NCBI RefSeq assembly: GCF_014898055.3
Contig: NW_023605194.1
Location: 60,551,361-60,615,360, forward strand
Direction: 5' to 3'
Length of the DNA stretch: 64,000 nucleotides
Source of the DNA: Talpa occidentalis
Taxonomy: Eukaryota; Chordata; Mammalia; Eulipotyphla; Talpidae
A program made the translations under genes and the position numbers. The notes beneath the pieces were generated by a model, which was not told where the DNA came from, made no database searches, and saw nothing but the letters and a program-made list of their open reading frames with translations. Positions 22,142-33,809 of this stretch are shown here, piece after piece. How positions within the stretch are numbered: the stretch's first letter is position 1; each line of letters begins with the position of its first letter.

Positions 22142-22275
22142 ATAAAAATCAACAAACAACTATAAACCAGAGACACACTATGGTGGGGGGGGGGAGGAGG
22201 CATTGGGGTCAAAATAAGGGGGGGTGCAATTGAATGGGGAATTTAAAAATGAAAAAAAATAAAATGAACATTGAA
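22142..22275 (+). mobile_element. L1 3'-terminal stub (younger family) with G run
   Basis: AATCAACAAACAACTATAAA then CCAGAGACACACTATGG, a run of G (about 22182-22191), GGGTGCAATTGAATGGGGAA and an A-rich end. Matches the 3' ends at 12520-12735 (plus) and 27108-27320 (minus). Target duplication not resolved. Confidence 0.8.
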
Positions 22276-22535
22276 TTACATGCTGAGTGAAGAACCTTTG
22301 ATAATTAATCAGAGGAATTCTGTGCAAATCAATAAATGAAAAACTTCAGAGATAAAAAAAAAAAACAAAAACAGAATGGCCATAAATAAATCTCATATAT
22401 CAATAATCACCGTAAATGGGAATGGTCTGAACTCATCAACTAAAAGACACAGAAGAACAGACTGGATAAAAAAGCATAACCCATGTATATTATACACTCA
22501 AGAATTTCATCTCATATCTAAAGTCAAACATAGAC

Positions 22536-22905
22536 TGAACAATCTAATGCCATTTGCAGCAACATGGATGGAGCTAGACAGGATTATGCTCAGTGGAGTA
22601 AGTCAGAAGGAAAAAGAAAAATATTGGATGGTTTCACTTATAGGAGGAATATAGGGGAACCAAATAAGGGATCAGGGGAAAAAATAATAACAATAAAAAA
22701 AATGACACAACAAAAATAATCAGACAACTATAAATCAGAGACATTCTGCAGGGGAGGGAGAAGGATGAAAACGAGGGCAGAAGAGCACAAGGGACTAAGG
22801 TGATGGATGGTGCATGAGTGAATTGGTGATGGAAATTCAATGGGGACTACACCTGATGTAAAATATATACAAATAAAGAAATTAATAAAAAATAATAATA
22901 ATTGC
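22536..22905 (+). mobile_element. 5'-truncated L1 3' end (second younger family)
   Basis: Starts AATGCCATTTGCAGCAACAT and GGATGGAGCTAGACAGGATT, then the 3' UTR (CTATAAATCAGAGACATTCT; GCAGGGGAGGGAG) and an A/T-rich end. It interrupts the ancient ORF2 shortly after SKVKHRLNN, giving an accidental fused ORF at 22376-22654. Shares its family with 39077-39705 and 59265-59904. Confidence 0.85.
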
Positions 22906-23216
22906 TAAGTCATTGAAGATGTTTAAAAAAAAAAAAAAACAGTGAAAGACTGGAGCAAGGAATTTCCAGTCAATAACAGAGTAAAACCAGGATCTGCCAT
23001 TCTCATATCTGATAAAGCCAAAAAAAGGCAATCAAGAGAACAATTCATCAGGAAGATATAGCTGTCATCAATATTCATGTACTCAACACGAGTACACCCA
23101 AATGTAGAAAACAACTATTAACTGACCTAAAGCAACACTTGTCAGTAATACAATACTAGTGAATTGTAACACACCACATCAGTGAACAGAACATTCAGAC
23201 AGAAAGTAAATAAGGA

Positions 23217-23466
23217 GGGCCTCCCCTGGTGGCACCACACTATGAAGCTGTCCGCAGCCTCTGCAGCGCTGGTTTGATCCCAGCCAGCAGGCGAGATCCC
23301 CCATGGCGGGGCAGACCTCTCCTGTCTCGCCCACTGCTCCCCTCAGCAGTGTATTTCACTCATTCTGCCTGTTCTGTTCCCCGCTCTGTCTCTGCTGAAT
23401 CCTCTCACCCTCCCGCACATCTGGCCTGTACCCCAGTTCTTGTATGAATAAATAAATCTTAAAAAA
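23217..23466 (+). mobile_element. tRNA-derived SINE, type I, with an A-box region deletion
   Basis: Plus-strand copy in ancient L1 ORF2. Target duplication AAAGTAAATAAGGA (23203-23216) versus AAAGTAAACAGGGA (23467-23480). The head reads GGTGGCACCACACTATGAAG, so the segment after the A box is shortened; this copy lacks a normal A box and is unlikely to be transcribed. Confidence 0.92.
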
Positions 23467-24412
23467 AAAGTAAACAGGGAAATAAGTGCATTAAATGAAG
23501 TAATAAAATCAGATGGATTTAACAGACATTTATACAATCTTCCATTCCAAAAGAAATATACATTCTTCAAGTGCTCTCAAAGACAGGAACACAAACATAT
23601 CTCAAAAAATATATGAAGACAGAAATTATTTCAAGCATTTTTTTGATCACACGCTATAAAACTAAAATTCAACCACAAAATGAATTTTTTTAAAATGTGC
23701 TCATTAAACAAAATGCCTTTAATAAACCCTGGGTTGATGAAGAAATCAAAATAGAAATAAAAAATTATCTAGAAACTAATGAAAATGAAGAAATAAGCTG
23801 CCAGATCCAACTTGACTCACTAAAATGGGAAGTACATAACAATGCAAGTCCCATGTCAATAAACAACAAAAATTTAAAATAATCTAATTCTACATTTGAA
23901 GGAACTGGAAAAAGAAGAACAAATGAAACCAAAAATCAGTTAAAAAAAAAAAAAAGGAATAAAAATTAGCATGGAAACAGAAACCAGAGAGATGATACTT
24001 TGAAAAGATCAATGAAACCACTGGCTGGCTCTTAATGAAAGGATAAACAAAATTGGTAATAAAAAAAAAATCAATAATCCGTTAGGTAGAATTCTAAGAA
24101 AAGAGAAACCCCTCCCAAAAAAAATACCTGAAATGAAAAAGGTGAAATCGCAACAAATACTGCAGAAATACAAAGGATATTAGAAGACCACTATGACTAT
24201 CTATAGGCAAACAAATTGTACAACCTAGAAAAAAATGACAAATTTTCAGAATCACTCAACCTTCCAGCTGAACCAGGATGAAACAGACAACTTACAATTT
24301 ATGTAGAGTTTAGTTCCAGTACCTATATATATAACTATATAAATATTAATAAAATAATAAAGAATGAAAACAATTACTGTAACCATTTTTCCATCAAAAC
24401 TCATAAGCCAAG

Positions 24413-24721
24413 GGCCTCCCCAGTGGTGCAGCAGTTGAACACTGGGCTGCGAAGCTGCCTGCAGCCTCTGCAGCACGGGTTCGATCCCCGGCCAGCCAGC
24501 AAGGGTCCCACATGGCACGCAGATCTCTCCTGCTGTGCCCGCTGCTCCCCTCAGCAGTGTATTTCTTTGTCAGTCTGCCTGTTCTGCTCCCTGCTTTGGC
24601 TCTGGTGAATTCTCTCACCCTCCCGCACTTCTGACTATACACAGTGCTTGTATAAATAAATAAATAAATAAATAAATAAATCAATCAATCAATCAATCAA
24701 TCTTAAAAAAAAAAAAAAAAG
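24413..24721 (+). mobile_element. tRNA-derived SINE, type II, with compound tail
   Basis: Full-length plus-strand copy. Target duplication ACTCATAAGCCAAG at 24399-24412 and 24722-24735, exact. The B box GGTTCGATCCC is intact. Tail is (TAAA)n, then (TCAA)n at about 24681-24702, then A17. Confidence 0.94.
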
Positions 24722-27091
24722 ACTCATAAGCCAAGTGGGAAAACATCATCAAGTAGACAATATCAGTCTATAGACTGAGAAAGATGCAATCTCCAAAATC
24801 TGAAATACAGTGTGAATTCACTAAAGCATCAACACAAGCATCAATTAATAAAACATAAAGTATTCTAAATCTGTGTTTCAAAAGCGAGGGAATAAGTCTT
24901 TCATCTTAAGAGATTCTGAGAGTCAACCCTGTTCTTAGTCTTATAATGGGCACTTTACAGGTGTTACTCAATCTTCAAAACCACTCAGAGATTCATCAAA
25001 TGATCCCAATTTTACAGGTGAGGATTCTGAGCCCCTCAGGGTTAAGTAATGGGCTCTGTGTCATGTGACATAAGAAGCAGAGACTGTTGCTCAAAACTGA
25101 AAGATTCACCAGTGAGGCAGGCAGGACCACAATCTCAGGGTCAGACAGAGCCACTCCTCAAAACATTTCCCCAGCACCAATCAGAATTTCAACATCCAAT
25201 GCTATCTAGCTCTCATTCCCAAGATGTGTTCTGTGCTTTAAAGACCAAGTCACTGAGAGGTGATAGTATGTCACCTGTCAAAGTGGCATAATACTACAGC
25301 TCTCATTCCATCATCCTCTCTAGTCCTGCTATCCCTGGCAACAGTCAGAGAAGGGAATTTACAAATTGCTCCAGCTATTCAACAGTGACGAGATTTCCAC
25401 AACAAATTAGGTTCCACAACTGGGACTCAGGTAAAAGTAAAGTAACATCAATGGCATAACACAAGGTATGTTTGGGCTGAGACTGGATAAAAAAGGAAAA
25501 GGTAAATTGAAATATCCTTTTTCTAAGTTTGGTTATAGCAGAACATCTTTATCACAAGTTGTTCACAAGTTATCAGAACAATAACTCTCATACTTTTCTT
25601 ATTTACAGTTCTCTGTGTTAACCTCACCTCAAGGAAAAAAGAAGGCTGCAAGAAAGTTCACTGTATACTTAATAAGACTTGAGCCTTATGGAAGAATGTG
25701 AACTCCACCCCTCAAGGTATGGGCACACTGCAGCCTCAGCACAATACACAGTCTACTGCACATAACAGAGTACATGGACAATACGCACTATATTCTAGGC
25801 CTTCAATAATCAAGGGTGGATGCCCAGGCCCAGCACAATACAGAAATGTAGAGAGAAAGGTGAACGGTTGCCCAAGGAAGGACTAAAATCCCATTCAGTC
25901 AAGCCTTAGCACAAAACTGCCATTTGGAACTTAACAGTTAGAGAACATGAGACTTCAGATCAGGTTTTTTGAATGAGGGGCTGGGAGGAAGGGGACAAAC
26001 ACATATTACACTATGTGGGGGGGGGGGTGTAGAAATGCCTCCCAACTATTCAAAATATTTGCTAAATACTCACCAGCCTAAAAGACACTGTCTCATGTAC
26101 TATTTCAGATACATGAATCATTCATATGGAAAAAAAAAATTACTGCTAGCACTGTGTGAGATAGAGCTACACAAAGAAGAAAAAGGCTGGACCAACTAGA
26201 GTTTAATGGAGACACAGACTGTAAACAAATAATTACAATACCATGCAATTAATACTTTTGGCAAAGGAGAACTAAGTGTGGGAGGGTGCAGAGGAGGGGA
26301 TGACTAACCTGCTGCACATTTCAACCCCACATCGTGAGAAAGGCTCTTTCTTTTCCCAAAATCCTTTGAAATTTCCTTGCCCATTCTTCATTATTTTCTT
26401 TAAAAAGAAAATGTAGCACGGTCCAGCTATATACTAAATACTGTAAATAGAGACCATGCTCCTCAATCATCACCCCAACCCCATTAAAAACTGCACATTG
26501 CCTTAATGCACATTAGGTAAAACATTTCTAAATTAATGGCCAGTAATACTGGCTACTAAAACACACAAACAACTTGAGTGTTTAACTGAGCTGTATCAGA
26601 TTTTTGTGGTCTTAGTGTTGCCCTCAAAATCTCTAGCCTATTTATCGTCAATTAAATTGTAATTTTTCTGTCCAAAAATCAGAAAGATAGAAGCCAAATA
26701 TATGGTTTGAAATTATGACACCATCATCAGTAGTCCATTTTATTAAATTATTTAAATGCTCTCCATCACCAAGAAAATTTAAGGTAACATAATAGAAGAC
26801 ATATACTTGAAATAGTCACAAAAATACAGTTATAAAATGAAAAAAGGATATTGATTTTCTAATATAAAAGAATGCTATTGGTGTGACTGAACATTAAAAT
26901 TATTCCTAAATTTCTGATGTCTACAGCAGGTCACATAAATCTGATATTCTTCCTCTTAGGAACAGAGAAATAGATCATCTTTTTAAACAATGGCTCATGC
27001 AACATATACAGAATGCCATCATGGCTTCTTACATTTTTACTAAATAAATGCCATGAGCACAATACATGGGAGGCACTGGTAACATGCATAT
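24722..27091. other. Mostly unassigned; one MIR and a G run
   Basis: Apart from the MIR at 24925-25100 and a G11 run near 26018, I recognise nothing. ORFs at 25049-25291 and 25698-25886 have no family features. Confidence 0.4.
24925..25100 (-). repeat. MIR fragment
   Basis: Reverse-complement MIR: GGGCACTTTACAGGTGTTAC, CAATTTTACAGGTGAGGATT, CTGAGCCCCTCAGGGTTAAG. Confidence 0.7.
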
Positions 27092-27107
27092 AAACTTCTC
27101 CTCTTTA

Positions 27108-27797
27108 TTTTTTTAATATTTTATTTTATATAATTCTTACATCATTTTTCATTTTTGCACAGTGTATACATTTCCATTTTGGTTATATTCCCTATACAAT
27201 AGCACTCCCCCTTATTTTGACCCTATTCCTTCCTCTCCCCGCCTCCCCCCCCCCATAGAGTGTCTCTGGTTTATAGTTACTTGTTGATTTTGATTTTTAC
27301 TTTGTATTAGTCTTTTTCCTGGTCCTTTATTTAGGTTTTCTAAATTCCTGCTATGAGTGAGACCATCTGGTATTTTTCTTTTTCTTTCTGACTTATTTCG
27401 CTAGCATGATCCCTTCTAGCTCCATCCATGTTGCTGCAAACTGCATGTGTTTATCTTTTTTGATTGCTGAGTAATATTCCATGGTGTATATGTACCACAT
27501 CTTCTTGATCCAGTCATCTATTTTTGGGCATTTGGGTTGTTTCCATAGCTTAGCTATTGTAAATAGTGCTACTATAAACATAGGGGTGCAGGTGCCCTTT
27601 GGAATGTTGGAATTTCTGAAAAACTCTTAGTTATTTCTAAAAAGGTCATAGCCAAATAGTTTTTCCTGAAAGGTTTTTTTGGGGGGACCAGTCTTACTAT
27701 GTCTGTGGCATTTCCCTAACCACTATATTAGCAGTCACGTCACTTAGTACTTTTAAATTTGATCTAAAGAGGAGATGTTTCTGTGTCATTTGGGTAA
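27108..27797 (-). mobile_element. 5'-truncated L1 stub carrying an inverted copy of its flank
   Basis: 27108-27605 is the minus-strand L1 3' end (ORF2 C-terminal relic MWYIYTMEYYSAIKKDKHMQ at 27500-27440). About 24 bp of the next L1 sequence appears at 27775-27799 (TTTCTGTGTCATTTGGGTAA). Between them lies 27606-27780, an inverted copy of the DNA to the right. Target duplication AAACTTCTCCTCTTTA (27092-27107) versus AAACATCTCCTCTTTA (27796-27811). So a normal L1 insertion was later or concurrently disrupted by the inverted segment. Confidence 0.88.
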
Positions 27798-28253
27798 ACA
27801 TCTCCTCTTTAGATCAAATTTAAAGTATTAAGTGACATGACCGCTAATATGGTGGTTAGGGAGATGCCACAGACATAGTAAGACTGGTTCTCAAAAAAAC
27901 CTTTCAGCGGGCCGGCTGCTCCCCGGCCACCTGAGGAGGGTCCCACATGGCGCGCAGACCTCTCCTGCCGCCCGCTGCTCCCCTCAGCAGTGTACTTCGG
28001 TCCTTCTGCCTGTTCTGTTCCCTGCTCTGGCTCTGGTGAATTCTCTCACCCTCCCGCGCTTCTGACTGTACCCAGTGCATGTATAAACAAAACAAACAAA
28101 CAAAACAAATAAATAAATAAATAAATAAAAACATGCCTCTATAAAAAAAAAAAAAAAAAGAACAAATACTTTAAAAAAAAAAAAACCTTTCAGGAAAAAC
28201 TATTTGGCTATGACCTTTTTAGAAATAACTAAGAGTTTTTCAGAAATTCCAAC
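27606..28253. repeat. Large imperfect inverted repeat (about 175-bp arms)
   Basis: Arm 27606-27780 is the reverse complement of 27796-28253 once the SINE (27908-28179) is removed from the second arm. Identity is about 90% with several transition differences. The loop is about 15-20 bp of L1. Both ends of the inserted arm share short homology with L1: TTGGAAT at the left and ATGTTT at the right. This is the expected footprint of replication template switching. Confidence 0.88.
27908..28179 (+). mobile_element. 5'-truncated tRNA-derived SINE, type III, in the inverted-repeat arm
   Basis: Starts inside the B-box region (GGGCCGGCTGCTCCCCGGCC). High CpG content suggests youth. Tail has TGCATGTATAAACAAA and the extension AAAACATGCCTCTATA (28126-28143), then A runs. 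Target duplication AAAAAACCTTTCAG at about 27894-27907 and 28180-28193. Confidence 0.93.
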
Positions 28254-28936
28254 AACTATTTTACTATCAGAAAGCTAAAGCAAGTGAAACTGTGCCCATA
28301 GTAGGCCTAAACTGGGCCCAACACTAAGCCAGCATGTACAGTGTTAATCTGACTATGCCTCAGACCCCTGTCAATCCTCTGGATATACATTAACCTACCT
28401 CTGTTTACAGACCAAAGAGTACACAATTGCGGATAAGGACTAATTGTTCTTCAGGAAAACCAGTAAGCCCTTACCCAGATGATGACTCTCAGGCCAAGTC
28501 CTTGCTCACAGCTCCCGTGAGTCTGTAATCCACAATAAACACTAAGCAACGACCCACTTTCTTCCCACAACTGAAACCAGCACCAACCCTCTCCATAAAT
28601 GACTCCTGTAGGTTCCCTGATTTTCTGCATGTAAACCTCCCTTGTCTGGGGCTTTGAATTCCAGGATTGTCTTCTACCAGTCTGGTTGGTACGTTCCAGA
28701 TATCAAATTCTTTCCCTGCTTCAAACACTTGGCAGTCATTATTGGATTTTTTTTTATTTTCCACTGCACGCTGAGCACAGAAACCAGCGATTACCAGCAA
28801 CACAGGCAGTGTTTATGTGTCAGGCCACCACCTGCAGATAGATCTGACCCTTACAGAGGTAGCACGCATTATCCTCACCTAACCAGAGGGGAGGAGCAAT
28901 CCCAAATGTGTACTCACAGCTTTCCTGCATATTTTT
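28254..28936. other. Unassigned stretch
   Basis: A 104-codon minus ORF (28803-28489) has no recognised family. No repeat identified. Confidence 0.4.
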
Positions 28937-29202
28937 TTTAAAGACTTTTTATTTATTTATGCATACAAGAACTGGGGTATAGGCCACAAGTGCAGGGTGT
29001 TGGGGGGTGGTGAGGGGATTCGCCAGAGACAGTGGGGAGCAGAACAGGCAGGTCTACTGAAATACACTGCTGAGGGGAGCAGCAGGAAAGACAGGAGAGG
29101 TCTGTTGCACCATATGTGGGTTAGCTCCCTGGCCAGGGATCGAATTCAGGCCACAGTGGCTGGCCATAGCTTGATAGGGCTGAGATTTTAACCCCTGTAC
29201 CA
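28937..29202 (-). mobile_element. tRNA-derived SINE, type I, diverged
   Basis: Minus-strand copy. Target duplication CCTGCATATTTTT at 28924-28936 and 29203-29215. The head is damaged (ends TTTTAACCCCTGTACCACCTG) and lacks GGGAGGCCC. Confidence 0.88.
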
Positions 29203-29215
29203 CCTGCATATTTTT

Positions 29216-31681
29216 AAAGGAACATACATATGCAGGGAACCTGCTGATCTTACCTTAGACTCTTTTCTCAATTTTTACTTTTCTTAATAGTAACAAGCTA
29301 TTCTATTTGAGAAAAGTGCCACACTTCTGTATGTGTCTATCATTATAAATCCCCTCATCCTTGTATTCCAAGTGTCTTAGTCATTACAAAGACATTTAGA
29401 AGCACACTGCAAGAAATACCGCTGTGGCTGTTCTGAGGCATTTAGTATGGGGGTATGCAATAAATATGGCACAAGTGTTAGTCAAACATCCCTGAGTTGT
29501 GCTCCATAGCTCTATCATTATGATTAATAATGATGTCATTATAATTAATAATAATGCCCCGTGCATAGCTTGCCATTATGCCATGCACAGGACAGAAGAC
29601 TCAAGTTCTCCCAATGTCATTTGAACTAGGGTCTGCCTAACTCCAGTTCCTGATCTTCCCACTCCACCCAATGTTCTAAAAGAGAATTGATGGAATCTAT
29701 TCATCCTGCCAATGATCTGACTTCTCTCTCCTGTCCATTGCTGCCAGGACCTCACCTAGGGCAGAAGACCTGAATATGCTCCCCCTGAAATATGACTGCA
29801 GGAGGCCAGAATATGCCACCCCAAATATGGACCTTGGCCATATTTGGAGCTAATTGTTTTAAGAACTAACACAAAAGGGAAATCTCAGAAAACACAACAG
29901 AAGTGACCTTTTTCAAAGAGAAGTCTACATTTATAAAGGAAATCATTATAAAGGTGTTGAGCTTTCTGTACTAGGAAAGAAAAATGATTTAAAGACAAAA
30001 AAGACTCCTATCAAGACAACAATTAAATCTGCACAACAAACCTTACCCTTGTTTACTATACTTTTCCTAGTCAACTTCCTATAATTTGCCCACACACTTC
30101 ATCCTTTGTTTTAGCTAAAGATGGAATTTAATACCAAGTTCTAGCCACCTCTTTGAGTCACTCTTCCTGGGTTTCTCCTATATATACATGAGATACACAA
30201 ATCAATGACCTGCCTTTCTCTTGACTACTCTGCTTACTAGCTCAGGAGCCCTAGATAAGAACTGAGAAGGATAGAAAAACGTTTTTCTTCCCCTATATAA
30301 CTGTCCACTGTTTGAGCAACTCTATTAGAGATGCCCTTCCTATAAGAATCCCATTGTCCCACCAACTGAGTACTCATGGATACAGCAGATACCAGCTTAG
30401 TCCCAGCAATAGCATAAGGCAGGCACTATCCCCCCATTTTACAGATAAAAACCTTCATGTTCAGATAGAAAAATTATATAACCTGGTTGTAGGTGAAATA
30501 GACAGGATTCCAACCTAGACTGTGCAAACAAATGCAGGTTTAGAACTGAATTATTCATACTCATATGTATAGATAACACTGCATCAACTCAAATTATTTT
30601 GTTAAAGCCCTTAACTTTGATTTATAAGTTATCTCCACAATCATCTCCAAAATTCAATGCTTGAAATGTAGCCTTTATGTCTTTGACCTTAGAGGAGTCA
30701 AGTCATCTTTTTCTGGATTGCTGTGACTGGTATACATTGGTAATTGATTTCTTTGGATGTGTGAGTCATTGCTTATTTCAACTCACTTCAGCAGGCCCCA
30801 AGTCTGGTCAGAAATACATAATATGCTCTTACCTGGCCCTCCTACCCCATCCACCTCTCTCTCCCTTTGAACTTCTCACCAATTCAAAATCTTAGCACAT
30901 ACAAAGCTCAAATTGTCACTAGCAGGTGTTATGGACACTTGGAACAGAACAACATGCTTTCCCCCGTAACAGTTGGGGTCCTGAGCCCCACTCAGTTTTG
31001 CCCACTATCAGATTCTTGGTTCCCTGACCAGGAAGGAGCCTCCTGATAGCAAGAAAAGGCAAGATGACTCTTCAGGTTCTTATCTAGAATTACCTTCTAA
31101 ATGATGTGTTCCACTTTGTTTTACTCGAATCTTTATTGAAGACAAAGCTTTAATTAAAACTTTATTTCTCAATAATATTTTCCTTTTAATTCCTTTCCCA
31201 GATAGGTTCTCATTGGATGAAAATGGACTTCCTGCTAACAAGTTTAACTTTTTATCCTATGGGTAAAAAACCCACTCGGGGCTACTTCCTATTGCCAATG
31301 CCAAAGAAGGTCTTAACTGAGCTTTCAGACCTGAAGGTGGGAAAAGCAGAGCAAGGGTACAGGAGCCTGTGGTTTCATGATGAGCCTCAGAAACAGCTGG
31401 ACCTTGAGGCAACCTCTGAGAGGTTTGGTTTGGTTTAAGATGCATCACCAATGCCACTGCATTGTCATATCAATGAAAAACACTATCCTGCGTTATTATT
31501 ATATCACATGTCTATAGATTTTCCACACTCACCATTGACTGGTCCCACCTTTACTAGATGAGTATTCACCTACTAAAAAATAAAGAGCATTTCAATCAGA
31601 AGTCTAAACAATTTGTTTTGAAATATCTCCTTCCTATATTACCTTCCCATATACTTGGTCTCACAAGTGTGGGATCCAGTC
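29216..31681. other. Mostly unassigned; one MIR
   Basis: 29795-29850 (CAGGAGGCCAGAATATGCCA and CAAATATGGACCTTGGCCAT) has an LTR-like look but no nameable family. A 73-codon plus ORF at 31217-31438 has no recognised motif. Confidence 0.4.
30405..30525 (-). repeat. MIR fragment
   Basis: Reverse-complement MIR core: CCCCATTTTACAGATAAAAA, ATTATATAACCTGGTTGTAG, GACAGGATTCCAACCTAGAC. Confidence 0.65.
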
Positions 31682-31697
31682 CTACAATGTATTTTTT

Positions 31698-32004
31698 TTT
31701 TTTTTTATAGAGGCATGTTTTATTTATTTATTTATTTGTTTGTTCGTTTTGTTTATACATGCACTGGGTACAGTCAGAAGCGCGGGAGGGCGAGAGAATT
31801 CACCAGAGCCAGAGTGGGGAGCAGAGCAGGCAGAAGGACCGAAGTACACTGCTGAGGGGAGCAGCGGGCGGCAGGAGAGGTCTGCGCGCCATGTGGGACT
31901 CTCCTCTGGTGGCCGGGGAGCAGCCAGGGATCGAACCGGCGCTGCAGAGGCTGCGGGCAGCTTCGCAACCCAGCGCCCAACCGTTGCGCCACCGGGGAGG
32001 CCCC
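31698..32004 (-). mobile_element. tRNA-derived SINE, type III, full length and young-looking
   Basis: Minus-strand copy with many retained CpGs. Target duplication YTACAATGTATTTTT at about 31682-31696 and 32005-32019. Tail contains the type III extension (TATAGAGGCATG on the plus strand, 31705-31716) beyond (TAAA)n and CAAA units. Internal boxes near-consensus. Confidence 0.95.
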
Positions 32005-32019
32005 TTACAATGTATTTTT

Positions 32020-33809
32020 AAAAAATCAAAACTCTTAACCAATGGTTATCTCCCCAAACTGAGAAAGAGGTGCTTTTTGCTTCTCAACCCCAGAGAAGGT
32101 GGCAGTGACCCAGCAAGCATCAACTCCAAGCCTGAACTTCTTTGACTTCCCAGCAAGCTTAGGCGGCCAATAATCTCCAGTATCCCTTTAGTAACTCCAG
32201 ACCCCAATGGGGATCAGCAGGAATCATCACTGGCTCAGAAGCGCACTCTGTCCTCCAAAACTCTTCCCCCACAACCTGGGAGAGCAGAGAGCTAGCAGAT
32301 GTAGCGGAAAGGCCCCTTCATCTGCAGAACACATTAGCTCTTTCCTGCCTATACCCTTCTTTTCTCAAGAGGAAATGGATTGGAAATCCTGTGCACCCAT
32401 TGTTTTATTAATAAAACTCTTGGAGGAGAGCTCCATAGAGTAATACAGAGTCCAAGAAGTGAAGCTAGAAGAGATGGAATAAGGCACTAAGATTTTAATG
32501 TATTTCTTGCCAAGCTTTATCACTTTTTTTAAACAAAAACAGAATTCTAGGCCATACCAGTCTTCAGAGATTACTTATTACCAAACTAGACAGACAATTA
32601 TTACTAGGTGAGCTCAGGCCTCACTTTACAGTGTTCCCAGAATAGCAAGTAAGCCCAGTGTGGGTGGGGCAGATTCCATTTCCCTGATGGCTTCGCCATT
32701 ATGTGCACTCAAAGCTCTGGGCTCTAAACTTCATCTAGAATGGGGATCCTTTAAAGAAAAGACCACCCTACACTCACCCTACACTTCACCTGAGGAGTAA
32801 AAATATTATGTAAAAAAAAAAAAATCAGTAACTGAACTTAGTAAACTCTAAGTAAAACTAATCCCAGAAGATGTCTTTAAGGCAAGACATCTGCACCCTT
32901 ACTATACTAAATGTGACATATGACTGTGGGAGGCAGAGAGGCCGGAAGACAAGCTGACCTGTCTCCTTTCACAAACCTATTTGCTTTACTATCTTTTCTG
33001 TTCTTCCCCATGGAGTCTTCTAAAAAGAATCCTGTCTAAAAAAAAGCAAGACCTAAATTCTTAATGGGTTGATTCACTGACATAGCTCTGTGGCTTCACC
33101 TTTGAGAATTATAAGCCTACCATGCATTAGGTATCAGACTGAAAACCTGACTCTTCTAAAATTCAGCTCTAATACCTGAGATACTCTCAAATCTCTGACT
33201 CAGCCATATTTGGGGGCAAGGAAGCCAAGCGTAGGCTTAGTGGGTATTCCCCAGTCATTTCAAGATCCACGAGTATATGACGTTTCAGGAGGGAATTTCC
33301 TAGGTTGAATTTCAAAGTAGGCCAATCAGTATTGGAACTAATGTGTTAGACTTAGTTATCATATATTCCTCTTAACCATACATATGTCCCTTCTTCTTTC
33401 CCATCAGTTAATTTATTCAAGTCCTCCCCCCTACACCACATTCATTCCTTGTAATCAGAATCCTCATTGCCTCTGTTCTAATGACCAACTAATTCATAAG
33501 GTGTGGAGGATTTATTGCTCCTTATAATTACCAGGAATATTTGGATTTATAAATGATTAAATATTAAAAGCTTTGCATGAAAGGTTGACAAGGCACCTCT
33601 TAATACATTAGATTATGGTTTATTTTAGTCACAAAAATAATTATACACACTTAAATATTACAAGTACTAAAGCCCTAAGAAAGAATACTAGATAACTAGA
33701 ATACTGTACTTAAAAAATAATACAAGTACCATTAATACCATCAATATCGATTAATGAATTAATACCATTCCAGGTTTTTCCCTCATGTTTACATATTTTC
33801 TCCATAAAT
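32020..33809. other. Unassigned stretch
   Basis: No recognised gene or repeat. A13 run at about 32812-32824. 33600-33760 is very A/T-rich. Confidence 0.4.

Larger units (their letters stand above)
20917..24395 (+). mobile_element. Decayed ancient L1 with ORF1- and ORF2-like regions and nested insertions
   Basis: The plus strand follows old mammalian L1 order. An ORF1-like region (GGATAATGGGCATCTATGAA near 21329; AGGCTTTCCCAGACAAACAA near 21723) is followed by the ORF2 start near 22376 (SIITVNGNGLNSSTKRHRRTD) and ORF2 interior (CAGGAAGATATAGCTGTCAT near 23050; ATGAAGAAATCAAAATAGAA near 23738; GAAATACAAAGGATATTAGA near 24166). Stops and frameshifts abound, so neither protein can be made. L1 stubs at 22142-22275 and 22536-22905 and a SINE at 23217-23466 are nested in it. 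The last third of ORF2 and the native 3' UTR are not seen before about 24395. Confidence 0.85.

Noticed and set aside
28489..28803. 104-codon minus ORF
   Set aside because: No recognisable family and no transcription or splice context.
31740..32145. Overlapping ORFs on both strands up to 128 codons
   Set aside because: They lie in a young GC-rich SINE; the same peptide strings recur at 420, 27904 and 44473, so they are repeat sequence.
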